Assembly: GCA_012030735.1 (NCBI GenBank) | Contig: JAAUUW010000004.1 | Span: 1 to 53,549 of the forward strand | Length of the DNA stretch: 53,549 bases | From: Acaryochloridaceae cyanobacterium SU_2_1 | GTDB lineage: Bacteria > Cyanobacteriota > Cyanobacteriia > Thermosynechococcales > Thermosynechococcaceae | Direction of reading: 5' to 3' | Notes under the pieces: model-generated | What the model was told of the DNA's origin: nothing | The model's input: only the letters and a program-made list of their open reading frames with translations | Database searches by the model: none | Program-made: the position numbers and the translations under genes | Shown here: one piece after another, positions 38,480 through 47,691 of the stretch | Position numbering within the stretch: position 1 is the stretch's first letter | How the letters are laid out: each line of letters opens with the position of its first letter

Positions 38480-39142
38480 TCAGGCCACAGACTGGCTGTT
38501 ATAGCGGTTCATTGCCTGCTCAACCCCTTGCTTAAGGGCCATCTCTAGTGCATCGACGCTCAACCCTAACACCTTTGGCAATAGTTGGCTCTCCGAGGGG
38601 GTAAATCGGCCCAGAACAAAGCTGACCCTGTTACCAGAAATGCTTGTAGGAGGGATATCTGAACTGCTCAGTTCTGTCTCTGTGCCGGGATTTGGGAGAC
38701 TGCCAATGCCGATCCGCAAACGTGGTACCTCTGCCGTGCCTAAGTGAGCAATAATCGAGCGCATGCCATTATGCCCACCCGCCGAGCCCCGTAAACGCAA
38801 CCTGAGCTTGCCCATGGGTAACGCGAGTTCGTCAAAAACAACCAACACCGATTCTGGTGACAGCTTAAACCAATCGACGACCCCGCGCAGCGACTGCCCT
38901 GATTGGTTCATATAGGTTGTGGGCTTTAGAAGGCGAATCTTCTGGCCCTGGGGACTAAAACCTTCGCCATAGTCTCCCTGAAACCGTCGTTCTGTAGTTA
39001 ACTTGATCTGCCAAGCCAGAGCGAGCCGATCAATCAGAGCAAACCCAATATTATGACGGGTCCGCTCATACTGAGCGCCAGGATTACCCAGGCCAACAAT
39101 TAATTGAGGAATGATGATCGGCAGGGAAGAGGAGGGGGCCAT
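38480..39142 (-). CDS. pth: Peptidyl-tRNA hydrolase
   Basis: The 220-residue protein has LIVGLGNPGAQYERTRHNIGFALID with the catalytic His of RHNIGF, LLKPTTYMNQSGQSL with the substrate-binding Asn, FDELALPMGKLRLR with the conserved Asp, and GGHNGMRSII. It frees tRNA from dropped-off peptidyl-tRNA. An insertion rich in Ser/Pro (SSSDIPPTSIS) sits before the last helices. The start follows the tatA stop by two bases, so the two are probably coupled. Confidence 0.95.
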   Translation of the reverse strand: MAPSSSLPIIIPQLIVGLGNPGAQYERTRHNIGFALIDRLALAWQIKLTTERRFQGDYGEGFSPQGQKIRLLKPTTYMNQSGQSLRGVVDWFKLSPESVLVVFDELALPMGKLRLRLRGSAGGHNGMRSIIAHLGTAEVPRLRIGIGSLPNPGTETELSSSDIPPTSISGNRVSFVLGRFTPSESQLLPKVLGLSVDALEMALKQGVEQAMNRYNSQSVA

Positions 39143-39144
39143 GC

Positions 39145-39477
39145 TCAGCTCGTGGTGTTGCTTGGATCAACACTGGCCGCTGGAGAGGGCGACGTTTGAT
39201 CAAGAGGAGGAGTCTCTGGGGATTCTGCTAATTGTGGTTGTTCAACCAGCTCGGGAGTTTCTAAGGTGGCTTCCATGGGAGACTCATTGAAGCTGTCTTG
39301 AAGACGGTCTGCTTCTTTTTTAAACTCTGACTCAAATTCCTTGGAGGCGTCTTGAAAGCTTTTGAGGGCTTTGCCTAGACTCCGGCCAATTTCTGGTAAT
39401 TTTTTAGGGCCAAACACGAGTAGGGCAATGACTAGTATGAGAGCCATCTCTGGTAAGCCAATGCCAAATACATTCAT
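39145..39477 (-). CDS. tatA: Sec-independent translocase subunit TatA
   Basis: The 110-residue protein starts with the TatA/TatE helix and hinge: GLPEMALILVIALLVFGPKKLPEIGRSLGKAL, including the FGPKKLP hinge. An amphipathic helix (FQDASKEFESEFKKEA) follows, then a long acidic Pro/Ser/Thr-rich tail. TatA multimers form the pore for folded proteins, in thylakoid and plasma membranes of cyanobacteria. It is co-directional with psbH and pth. Confidence 0.94.
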   Translation of the reverse strand: MNVFGIGLPEMALILVIALLVFGPKKLPEIGRSLGKALKSFQDASKEFESEFKKEADRLQDSFNESPMEATLETPELVEQPQLAESPETPPLDQTSPSPAASVDPSNTTS

Positions 39478-39588
39478 GCCATCACTCCTTGCGCCGATGC
39501 TGATTCAAATTAATCTTGGCGTAATCTTTTGTCTTTGAATTGTAAGGGATCAGCAGACTGAAGCAGTGGCTGATCTAAAACAAGCAGT

Positions 39589-39608
39589 AAAAACCCAGTC
39601 AGACTGGG
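39589..39608 (-). terminator. Intrinsic terminator downstream of psbH
   Basis: On the minus strand CCCAGT, a CTG loop and ACTGGG form a tight stem followed by five T. It lies about 80 bases after the psbH stop and before tatA, so psbH is probably a separate transcript. Confidence 0.7.
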
Positions 39609-39686
39609 GTCAATGCAACATCTTAGCCATGTTAGCCATGGACCAAAATGCTAACTAAATGAAAAACGTCATGCTAAAGATCTTCA

Positions 39687-39899
39687 TTATTGACCAAAAC
39701 CACTGAGGCTGGTCCAACTTACATCTACACCATCGAGAACGATGGTGGCATTGTAAATTTGAAGCATAATAAGCAGTAACAAAGTAATCATGACTACAAA
39801 ACCAGCCATAACAGGAGTTGTCCCCCATCCTGGCACGAATTTTCCAGGCTCGGAATTATTACCCTTGAGAACATCTCCCCACCAGGTTTGTCTTGGCAT
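39687..39899 (-). CDS. psbH: Photosystem II reaction centre protein H
   Basis: The 70-residue protein begins MPRQTWWGDVLKGNNSE, followed by GKFVPGWGTTPVMAGFV and a single membrane helix (MITLLLLIMLQIYNATIVL). The DVSW and FGQ tail is present. PsbH is a small core subunit of photosystem II that supports QA-QB electron transfer and assembly. It is divergent from psbN across 74 bp, the arrangement conserved in cyanobacteria and chloroplasts. Confidence 0.98.
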   Translation of the reverse strand: MPRQTWWGDVLKGNNSEPGKFVPGWGTTPVMAGFVVMITLLLLIMLQIYNATIVLDGVDVSWTSLSGFGQ

Positions 39900-39973
39900 A
39901 GCTTACCGCTCAGAACAACAACACTATTTATTAACTTTACGTAATATTATAGAGGAAAGATCCTCATAAAACT

Positions 39974-40115
39974 ATGCAACTTTCTGACCCTGCAACAGTT
40001 CTTATCATATCTATTTTGGCTGTAACCGTTGTGTTTACTGGGATTTCCCTGTACACGGACTTTTGGTCCTCCAGCTAAGCAGCTCGCAGATCCCTTTGAA
40101 GAGCATGAAGATTAA
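39974..40115 (+). CDS. psbN: PsbN, photosystem II biogenesis protein, one frameshift
   Basis: The gene reads MQLSDPATVLIISILAVTVV and a helix ending TGISLYTDF. One T too many in TTTT at 40061-40064 then breaks the frame. With TTT it continues GPPAKQLADPFEEHED and stops at 40115, giving 46 residues, the normal PsbN length. PsbN is needed for assembly and repair of photosystem II rather than being a subunit. It is divergent from psbH. Confidence 0.9.
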
Positions 40116-40575
40116 TCCCGCTTGAGGGGTCACTACTCTCCGATAGATATGCGGCTTACCTCACTGTTTTTGTGGGGTCTGTTTTACTGTGGGGTGTTTA
40201 TGGCTGATTATCGAAAATTTTATGATTGGGCGATCGCAACTCCCTCCCCCTACCTTCTCTCGATTGGTTATCGCTCACTAGACTGAGTTTTAGTTCGGTG
40301 TGGGCGCCGCTTTTACACGCTTAATCCTCGGTTGTTGAGGGCAAGAAAAGGATCTGAATCCATGAGATCTCTTTGGCCTAAGGGAGCATCATCCTTCTGT
40401 TTGACCTGCATAGGATGGGGGGATAGCGATCGCCACACAGCCGTTTAAAGCCGAACCAAGCTAAAATTTTTAAAGAATCTTTAAGCTTTACCAAAATAGC
40501 GCTGTTGTAGAGCTGTTTAAACTAGCCTGTTTTGACTCATCTTCACCCCAAAATTAATCCCTCTGGAATCTTTTT
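40116..40575. other. Intergenic region before typA
   Basis: About 460 bp. It holds one HIP1-like GGCGATCGC near 40232 and another near 40428, and an unsupported 45-codon ORF at 40149-40286. I recognise no ncRNA or operator; the typA promoter must lie here. Confidence 0.4.
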
Positions 40576-42368
40576 ATGACTCTGCTTCCTATTCGCAATG
40601 TTGCGATCATTGCCCATGTTGATCATGGCAAAACAACTCTGGTTGATGCTTTACTCAAGCAGGCAGGCACCTTCCGAGAAGGAGAAACCGTTCCAGATTG
40701 CGTGATGGACTCCAATGACTTAGAGCGGGAGCGAGGCATCACGATCCTATCTAAGAATACGGCTGTCCACTATAAAGACACTCTGATTAATATCGTCGAT
40801 ACACCTGGACATGCTGATTTTGGCGGTGAGGTAGAACGAGTGCTGGGATGGTAGATGGCTGTCTGCTGATTGTGGATGCCAATGAAGGTCCCATGCCTCA
40901 AACGCGCTTTGTCCTCAAGAAAGCACTAGAAAAAGGCTTACGCCCGATTGTATTGGTGAATAAGATTGATCGACCCCAGGCCGATCCCCATGGGGCAGTA
41001 GATAAAGTTCTTGACCTCTTTATTGAGTTGGGGGCAGATGATGATCAATGTGATTTTCCCTATCTCTTCGCTTCGGGGCTCGATGGCTATGCCAAAGAAA
41101 CGATAGAAGCAGTAGGTGAAGATATGAAGCCTCTCTTTGAATTCTTCCTGCACCATGTACCGCCCCCTGTTGGGGATCCACAACAGCCCCTGCAATTACA
41201 AGTCACCACCTTGGATTATTCTGACTATCTGGGGCGAATTGTGATCGGCAAAATCCATAATGGCACTCTAAAAACGGGTCAGCAGGCAGCCTTAATCACA
41301 GAAACGGGTGCGCTTGTTAAAGCTAAAATCACTAGATTGATGGGCTTTGAGGGTTTAAAACGAGTGGAGCTAGAAACAGCTTCCGCAGGTAATATTGTGG
41401 CCGTGGCTGGCTTTGCCAATGCCAATATTGGCGAAACCATTACTTGCCCTCAGGAACCTCAAGCCCTGCCATTGATTAAGGTGGATGAACCCACCTTGCA
41501 AATGACTTTTTGTGTGAATGATTCTCCCTTTGCAGGGCAAGAGGGTGATTTTGTCACCTCTCGGCAATTGCGCGATCGCTTGATGCGAGAACTAGAAACC
41601 AATGTGGCCTTACGGGTTGAGGAAACAGATTCCCCTGATCGGTTTGCGGTCTCTGGTCGAGGCGAACTTCATTTAGGCATCTTGATTGAAACCATGCGCC
41701 GAGAAGGGTATGAATTTCAAGTTTCTCAGCCACAAGTGATTTACCGTGAAGTCAATGGTCAGCCCTGCGAACCATACGAATATTTAGTGCTAGATGTGCC
41801 TGAGGAAGGCGTGGGGGGATGTATTGAACGCTTGGGTCAGCGTCGCGGTGAAATGCAAGACATGCAAGTCAGTGGCGGACGCACCCAATTGGAATTTCTG
41901 ATCCCAGCGCGAGGTCTGATTGGCTTTCGCGGCGAATTTATGCGCCTCACCCGTGGGGATGGCATTATGAATCATAGCTTCGCTGACTATCGGGTTCTCG
42001 CTGGCGAGATTTCCTCCCGCCGTAACGGGGTGATCATCGCTTTTGAAGAAGGCACGGCAACCTTTTATGCCATGAAAAATGCAGAGGATCGGGGCGTATT
42101 TTTCATTGAGCCAGGGATTAAAGTCTATAAAGGGATGATTGTGGGTGAGCATAATCGCCCCCAGAACTTGGATTTGAATGTTTGCAAGAGCAAGCATCTC
42201 ACCAACCATCGCAGCGCAACAGGAGATGAACTGGTGCAACTGCAAACCCCTGTGGAGATGAGCTTAGAACGGGCATTAGAGTATATCGGTGCCGATGAAT
42301 TGGTTGAGGTCACCCCCCAATCCATTCGGCTGCGCAAGTTAGAAAATAAGAAGCTGGCAAACCGCTAG
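40576..42368 (+). CDS. typA: Translational GTPase TypA/BipA, one frameshift
   Basis: The G-domain has [17 protein letters not shown], the RERGITIL effector region and [16 protein letters not shown]. The frame changes at GGG (40845-40847, expected GGGG) and continues [24 protein letters not shown] and NKIDRP. Domains II, III and V follow, then the TypA-specific C-terminal domain with [12 protein letters not shown] and NKKLANR-type end. TypA associates with ribosomes under stress and aids 50S assembly. Repaired length is about 597 residues, normal for TypA. Confidence 0.95.
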
Positions 42369-42416
42369 CTGTATTGTGATCTCCCTTTGCCTCCTCTGTT
42401 GGCATTGCTCTGGGCT

Positions 42417-42986
42417 TCAGATTGTTTTTTGCAGCTCATCCAATCGAGTCAGCACCTCTTGGCTATGGCTAATCGGTTGAACCTTGGCATAGCGTTCTCT
42501 GAGAATGCCCTCGGGATCAATGATATAGGTATGCCGCAAGGAGAAATAACTCATCCAAGATCCGTAGGCTTTACTGACTTGGCCCTCTTCGTCCGCTAAC
42601 AGGGGAAATTTCAATCCCTCAGAATCACAGAAGTCAGCATGGCTATCCACTGAATCAACACTTATTCCTAAAATCTGGGTATTTCTGGCTAAATATTGTG
42701 GTAGATCGCGTTGAAATCGCTGGGCTTCTAGCGTACATCCGGGCGTAAAGTCTTGAGGATAAAAATAAACCACTACCCATTGGCCTCGATAATCGCTTAA
42801 AGATACGGCGCTCTCCCCAGTATTGCTAGGGAGGGTAAAAAGAGGGGCTGGTTGATTGAGGGGTGGTGGTTCACCCCCTAGGGCGAGGGCTGTAGGTGTG
42901 AAAAGTAGAAGGGCGATCGCAAGTCCAATCACCCACCTTATCCTCTGAATAAAACGATCGTTACATTTCATAAATCTGAGGCTCAT
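42417..42986 (-). CDS. Peroxiredoxin of the PrxQ/Bcp type with N-terminal signal
   Basis: The 189-residue protein starts with a hydrophobic signal or anchor (WVIGLAIALLLFTPTALAL). The thioredoxin fold has the peroxidatic Cys in YPQDFTPGCTLEAQRF. The resolving Cys five residues later in many PrxQ proteins is absent, but HADFCDSEGLKFPLLAD holds another Cys. It reduces peroxides using thiol donors and is probably exported or lumenal given the signal (inference). Convergent with typA, 48 bp apart. Confidence 0.88.
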   Translation of the reverse strand: MSLRFMKCNDRFIQRIRWVIGLAIALLLFTPTALALGGEPPPLNQPAPLFTLPSNTGESAVSLSDYRGQWVVVYFYPQDFTPGCTLEAQRFQRDLPQYLARNTQILGISVDSVDSHADFCDSEGLKFPLLADEEGQVSKAYGSWMSYFSLRHTYIIDPEGILRERYAKVQPISHSQEVLTRLDELQKTI

Positions 42987-43156
42987 AGATCCTGAGGGTA
43001 AGTAGAGGGCTCAATAAGACAGGCGAAAGGGGTGATTCAGCTCAGTTCTCTGGTTAATTCTCTGGGCTTTCACTGGCAGTCTTTTGGGCTTTTACTGCCT
43101 TAGGGGGTTCAGTGTTAAGATAGCAAAGCTCTATTAATCTTTCCAACGAAACTTCC

Positions 43157-43335
43157 ATGGCTGTCCCTAAGAAAAGACATCCAATGCCAAGCGCGATTCC
43201 CGTCGGGCGCATTGGAAACGCAAGGCTAACCTAGCGGCGCAGAAAGCACTATCCACAGGCAAATCGATCTTGACGGGGCGGGCTGAGGGCTTTGAATATC
43301 CCGCCAGTCAAGAGGATGATGACGACGAGGAGTAA
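43157..43335 (+). CDS. rpmF: 50S ribosomal protein L32, one frameshift
   Basis: The start MAVPKK is in frame with the ATG at 43157. After the A4 run at 43172-43175 (A5 expected) the frame changes, and the rest reads TSNAKRDSRRAHWKRKANLA, then ALSTGKSILTGRAEGFEYP and an acidic DDDDEE tail. This is cyanobacterial L32, about 59 residues when repaired. The gene is essential or nearly so in most bacteria, so an error in the sequence is most likely. Confidence 0.9.
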
Positions 43336-43439
43336 GGAAAGCATAGGATCAAGGAAAAGGAACTCGTTCTTTTCTGCTTCTATCTATGGGGTTTAAAGCT
43401 TAGACCCTTGACATGATCAATGGCACTATATACCGGTGT

Positions 43440-43706
43440 CTAGGCTTGGCCTAAGCTGATTTCTTCAGGGGGCATCTCAGATCCTGCATAAACTTGCTCC
43501 AGGAAATCATGATAGTCTTGGCGATTCAGTTTGCGCGGGCCAATCGTATCCTTAAGCCCTAAGCACTAAAAATCGACAAGATAGGTGCAAATCACCAATC
43601 GATTATGGTTCTCTTGCGCGCAACGAGGATGATACCCATGCCGCTGTTTTATACAGGAGTTACAACTATTTGTGGTGCATGGGGGAGTGAAAAAAGGCGT
43701 ATCCTT
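43440..43706 (-). pseudogene. Remnant of a small Cys-containing protein family (YLVDxxCLGxKD), with internal TAG
   Basis: The minus-strand frame reads HGYHPRCAQENHNRLVICTY, then LVDF, a TAG at 43566-43568, then CLGLKDTIGPRKLNRQDYHD and an end at EEISLGQA. The YLVDxxCLGxKD motif recalls a family found in various bacteria, but I cannot name it. A Tyr codon at the TAG position would restore the motif. No convincing start exists upstream. It is either a decayed gene or one hit by a base error. Confidence 0.4.
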
Positions 43707-43790
43707 CTAGACAGGCAAATATCCCAGAGAGAAGACACCTTAACGATGGAGAAAAACATGGATTTGATCGATCAATAGGCCGCCTAAGTT

Positions 43791-44570
43791 TCACTCATAC
43801 ACCACATTGAACAATCTCTTAGGCAATATGTCTTTAGTGGAGACACCCTTCAGGTTCTGTTTGGTCTGAGGGTTAAGGCAGACCAACAGATCCGCCAAAG
43901 GGCAAATGCGGCTGTGATGGCTATGAATATTGACTTGATAAACTTGCTGCGCCACAATGTCCAGTGCCGTCAACCAGCCACTCTGGTGATGATAGGCTCC
44001 CGTATCAATCCCTAGCCAGCCTGCGCCTTGGACAATTTGTCCCGGGTTTACGCCAGGGAAAGTAAAGGTCATGGTATGACCAACGATAATTACCTTACTC
44101 CCAAAGTATGGCGTCGCCATCTGGTGAAATTCTTGCCGAATCCAGCAAAATTCCTGAGAGGTTTGGGTCTCTAGAGGTAACTCAGGATGTACCCCTGCAT
44201 GAACTAACCAATAGTTCCCCAAGTCTAGATGGGTGGGTAAGGTCTTAAACCAATCAGCATGGTCCCAAAGCAACTGGTTTGAGGAGTAGCTTGTTAAGGT
44301 TTCTCGGCCACCTGCTTGTAGCCACATTTGCAACAGGGCGGGCTGATTATCCATTAGGGCTGAGACCATCATTTCTTCATGGTTGCCCATTAGAGCGGGA
44401 TAATGGTTTGTCTTGACAAACTCCACAACCTTGGCGCTGTCTGGCCCTCGATCAATTAAGTCCCCTAAAAAATAAATCTGATCCGCTGGCTGGAGATTCA
44501 ACAAGGCCATCAGGTCCATTAACCCTTGGTAATGACCATGAATATCGCCAACTACTACTCGTCTTGCCAT
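43791..44570 (-). CDS. PPP-family serine/threonine-type metallophosphatase
   Basis: The 259-residue protein has the dimetal PPP motifs VVGDIHGHYQGL (GDxHG), FLGDLIDRGPDS (GDxxDRG), LMGNHEEMM (GNHE), WLVHAGVHP and VGHT. These coordinate two metals for phosphoester hydrolysis. The family includes bacterial protein phosphatases and dinucleotide phosphatases; the substrate is unknown. From the ATG at 44570 it starts MARRVVVGDIHGH; the frame is open to 44588. It is divergent from folB. Confidence 0.9.
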   Translation of the reverse strand: MARRVVVGDIHGHYQGLMDLMALLNLQPADQIYFLGDLIDRGPDSAKVVEFVKTNHYPALMGNHEEMMVSALMDNQPALLQMWLQAGGRETLTSYSSNQLLWDHADWFKTLPTHLDLGNYWLVHAGVHPELPLETQTSQEFCWIRQEFHQMATPYFGSKVIIVGHTMTFTFPGVNPGQIVQGAGWLGIDTGAYHHQSGWLTALDIVAQQVYQVNIHSHHSRICPLADLLVCLNPQTKQNLKGVSTKDILPKRLFNVVYE

Positions 44571-44770
44571 TGCTACAGTCATCAACAACTCGATGTCTGA
44601 TAATTGAGGATCAGTCAGGAGGGATAAAGCGTAAAATAACCATACCTTACTCGCCTATGCTTCTATTATGACGGATTTTAGAGCTATCAGGCGAACATGC
44701 TTCTCAGCTGGTGGCCAGGGGCCAAAGGTCTAAATCAAGGAGCGCCTGTTGGGGAAAAAAGACATTGCCC

Positions 44771-45169
44771 ATGGTAAAGCTGATGACTGATTGCATTCAC
44801 CTTCAAGGAATTCGCGGCTATGGCTATACGGGTGTATTGCCAGCAGAGCAGACTTTAGGCCAATGGTTTGAGGTGGATTTGTCCCTTTGGATGAATTTGA
44901 CCAGGGCGGGTAAAAGCGATCGCATTGCCGATACCCTCGATTATCGCCTAGTGATTACCCAGGTTCAGCAGATTATTCGAACCTCACAGTTTGAGTTACT
45001 AGAGCGATTAGCCGCTGAACTGATTGATCAGGTGATGGGATATCCTCAACTTCAGAAGGTTCGGTTACGGTTGACCAAGATGGCAGCTCCGATTCCTGAT
45101 TTTACCGGTCAGATTACGATAGAACTTGTGAGATCGCGACCCCCAACAAACCCGGTAGAGCCCCAATAA
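44771..45169 (+). CDS. folB: Dihydroneopterin aldolase
   Basis: The family core is CIHLQGIRGYGYTGVLPAEQTLGQWFEVDL, SDRIADTLDYRLVITQVQQII, ELLERLAAELIDQVMGYPQLQKVRLRLTKMAAPIP. FolB makes 6-hydroxymethyl-dihydropterin in folate synthesis; the active-site Glu (PAEQ) and Lys (LTKMAAPIP) are present. ATG starts at 44771 and 44783 are both possible; the frame is open to 44711. The gene precedes the pentapeptide gene by 32 bases. Confidence 0.93.
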   Translation: MVKLMTDCIHLQGIRGYGYTGVLPAEQTLGQWFEVDLSLWMNLTRAGKSDRIADTLDYRLVITQVQQIIRTSQFELLERLAAELIDQVMGYPQLQKVRLRLTKMAAPIPDFTGQITIELVRSRPPTNPVEPQ

Positions 45170-45201
45170 ACCTCATCTTCCATCAGGACAGACATTCCGC
45201 C

Positions 45202-46194
45202 ATGCGCCTGGGATTATTTTCAGCCTTAGTAGCTATTGGCCTTCTCAGTTGGTTGGGACTAGCCTCTGGGCCCCTGAAGCCCGCTCCCGATCTGCCCGCC
45301 GCTCCTCAGGCACCTGCAGACCCCCCAGAATCCTTCCCCAGCCTCCAGCCTAGTCCTCAATCTAGTCCTCAATCTAGTCTTCAGTCTAGTCCCCAGCCCC
45401 TAGTCTCGGCCCTCAGCAGCGAAGATATTCGAGAACGCTTGCAATGGACAGGTGCTTGCGTGCATTGTGACCTGCGCGGGATTGACTTGACCGGGGCTGA
45501 TCTAGTCCTCTATCAATACCCTGACTCTAAGACCCTCTTGCAATCTGAAACTGTTTTTACCATTGGCATCAATCTAGAAAATGTCAATCTCAGCCAGGCT
45601 CAGCTCAATCAAACCAACTTCACCCGAGCCTATTTGCGCTCAGCCAATCTAGAAGCTGCAACCCTCAAGGGGGCAAACTTAAGCCAGGCTATCTTGCGAC
45701 AAGCTAACTTGCGATCTGCGAACCTGCAAGCCGCTCAGATGGGTAATACTCGCTTGCAAAGGGCTGACCTGCGCGGCGCTAACTTGGCCCAGACCTTTCT
45801 CAAGTCAGCAAACCTCACCGGTGCAAATCTTGCCGCCGCCAACCTCAGCCAGGCTAATCTACGGGGGGCAACCTTAGAACGGGTGAACCTGAGCGCCGCC
45901 AACTTGCAAAAAGCCGATCTACGTCAAGCAAATTTTAGCTATGGCAACCTAGCTAAGGCCGATCTGCGCGATGCCATCTTAGATGGCGCTAATTTCAGTA
46001 ATGCTAATTTAAAGGAAGCTCGCTTGCCCCAGGCCGGATTAAGTACCGCTAATTTTTGTCAAGCGACCATGCCCGCGGGCAAATCAATCCTCGTTGTCCT
46101 AGCCCAACCTCGACAACCGATCCCTAGGGCAAATTCACAGATCGGCAATTTCACAGTATTCTCAAAGCGCTACAGTGAGAAAAAGCAGTCGTGA
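45202..46194 (+). CDS. Secreted pentapeptide-repeat protein
   Basis: The 330-residue protein begins with a signal-like helix (LGLFSALVAIGLLSWLGLA). A Pro/Ser/Gln linker with repeated QSSPQSS units (also repeated in DNA at about 45350-45390) follows. About 160 residues of pentapeptide repeats come next (A(D/N)LxxAxL), running from DLRGIDLTGADL to ANLKEARLPQAGLS. Such proteins fold as a right-handed beta-helix. Function is unknown. It overlaps the next gene by four bases (GTGA), implying coupling. Confidence 0.9.
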   Translation: MRLGLFSALVAIGLLSWLGLASGPLKPAPDLPAAPQAPADPPESFPSLQPSPQSSPQSSLQSSPQPLVSALSSEDIRERLQWTGACVHCDLRGIDLTGADLVLYQYPDSKTLLQSETVFTIGINLENVNLSQAQLNQTNFTRAYLRSANLEAATLKGANLSQAILRQANLRSANLQAAQMGNTRLQRADLRGANLAQTFLKSANLTGANLAAANLSQANLRGATLERVNLSAANLQKADLRQANFSYGNLAKADLRDAILDGANFSNANLKEARLPQAGLSTANFCQATMPAGKSILVVLAQPRQPIPRANSQIGNFTVFSKRYSEKKQS

Positions 46195-47486
46195 TCACAA
46201 GGCTCTTACCCGTGTCAAAACAGAATCGCCAGATGATTGGGTTATGTTTGGGATTGTTATTCCCTCTCGTGGGCTGTAGTGGGACGGCTGTCCAACAAGC
46301 ATTTTCTGCCGACCCTCAAGCTAGCCAATGGACTTCAACCCAGCAACTGCCTGCAGATTATCCAGCTTCCCTCAACTATCCCAATGCCAACTTGCAAGGG
46401 GTCTTAAAAACAAAGGCTGATGCCTCTCAAGAGCCCAACTGGCAAGGGCAAGTCCAACAAACGCGCTGGGGAACCCCTGATAATAGTCAAGATGTGCAGA
46501 AATTTTATCGCCAACTCTTTCAGCAGCAGGGCTGGCAGCTCACAGGCCAAAAGTTAAGTCAACAGCAGCTGATCTTCCTAGCGGAGCGTCAGGGCCTCAA
46601 GGTGAGAGTGACCATCCCTGCCGCTGCTACCCTAGTGCCTGCTCAACCGAATCCTGAGTCCTCCACGACTCGGGTTCCTCTGCTTGTCTTTTTTATCGAT
46701 TATGTTTCAGATCCCAACTCCAAGCCAGATCCCAGTACCCCATCCTCCACCCCATCGCCCCAGAGCCAGGGATCTCAAGGTGAGTTGACAGGGACTCCAG
46801 AGACGGAGTCAGCCGATTTGCAAACCTATGTCCAAGACCTCAGGCAACTTGGCCTATTGACCACTGCTGGCGAGTCGACAGCAAGTACCCCCTCACGGGT
46901 ATTGAGCAATCCTAACCAACCTGTGACAAGGGGCACCTTTGCCCGCTGGCTAGTGGAAACGAATAACCGACTCTATCGTGATCGCACAGCCTACCAAATT
47001 CGGTTAGCCGCCTCTAGCCAACAGCCCACCTTCCAAGATGTGCCTAAAACCCATCCCGACTTTGCTTATATTCAAGGGCTGGCAGAAGCGGGATTCATCC
47101 CCAGTCCTTTATCAGGTGATCCAAATCAAAAATCCTTTAAACCTGATCAGCCCCTTACTCGCGAAACTCTACTCCTTTGGAAGGTACCCATTGACTTACG
47201 GAGAATCTTACCCTCGGCGACAGCAGACAAAGTCAAAGAAGTCTGGGGATTTAAAGACGCCCAAAAAATCTCCCCCACCGCCATGGCCGCCATCTTTGCT
47301 GACCACAAAAATGGAGATTTAGCAAACCTGCGGCGGTTATTAGGATCTGCCTTGCTCCTACAACCTCAGAAACCCGTAACCCAGGCTGAAGCTGCCGCTT
47401 GTTTATGGTTCGTCGGTGTAGCGGGAGAGGGTTATTCCGCCAAGGATGTCTTGCAGGCAGAGCAACAGACCCAGGGATCGTCATGA
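46191..47486 (+). CDS. SLH-domain lipoprotein
   Basis: From the GTG at 46191 the 431-residue protein has a lipoprotein signal with lipobox LVGC near residue 29. A middle domain about 60-160 is rich in Gln (DVQKFYRQLFQQQGWQL). A Pro/Ser/Thr/Gln linker (about 178-200) follows. S-layer-homology-like units then appear, including PVTRGTFARWLVETNN, FQDVPKTHPDFAYIQGLAEAGFI and PLTRETLLLW. SLH motifs often bind cell-wall polymers. It is coupled to the pentapeptide gene by a four-base overlap. Confidence 0.87.
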   Translation: MITRLLPVSKQNRQMIGLCLGLLFPLVGCSGTAVQQAFSADPQASQWTSTQQLPADYPASLNYPNANLQGVLKTKADASQEPNWQGQVQQTRWGTPDNSQDVQKFYRQLFQQQGWQLTGQKLSQQQLIFLAERQGLKVRVTIPAAATLVPAQPNPESSTTRVPLLVFFIDYVSDPNSKPDPSTPSSTPSPQSQGSQGELTGTPETESADLQTYVQDLRQLGLLTTAGESTASTPSRVLSNPNQPVTRGTFARWLVETNNRLYRDRTAYQIRLAASSQQPTFQDVPKTHPDFAYIQGLAEAGFIPSPLSGDPNQKSFKPDQPLTRETLLLWKVPIDLRRILPSATADKVKEVWGFKDAQKISPTAMAAIFADHKNGDLANLRRLLGSALLLQPQKPVTQAEAAACLWFVGVAGEGYSAKDVLQAEQQTQGSS

Positions 47487-47691
47487 TCAGGGCCAAACTC
47501 AGGCTGGTGGATTCCTGTTGTTGCTGCACTGATCGGTGACCTTCCCCCGAAAAAGAGGACAATTGCCCTAGGATTTTGGAGGGCTTGATTTTCAGTCATG
47601 GCTGATTCCCTAAACTCATAAACACCAAAGCATCAGCTTTACAGATGCTGATCGCCTCAGACACCATTTCCTGATCTATCTGCCAATATCG

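Noticed and set aside
40149-40286. Small 45-codon hydrophobic ORF between psbN and typA
   Set aside because: No ribosome-binding site and no family I recognise; too short to support alone.
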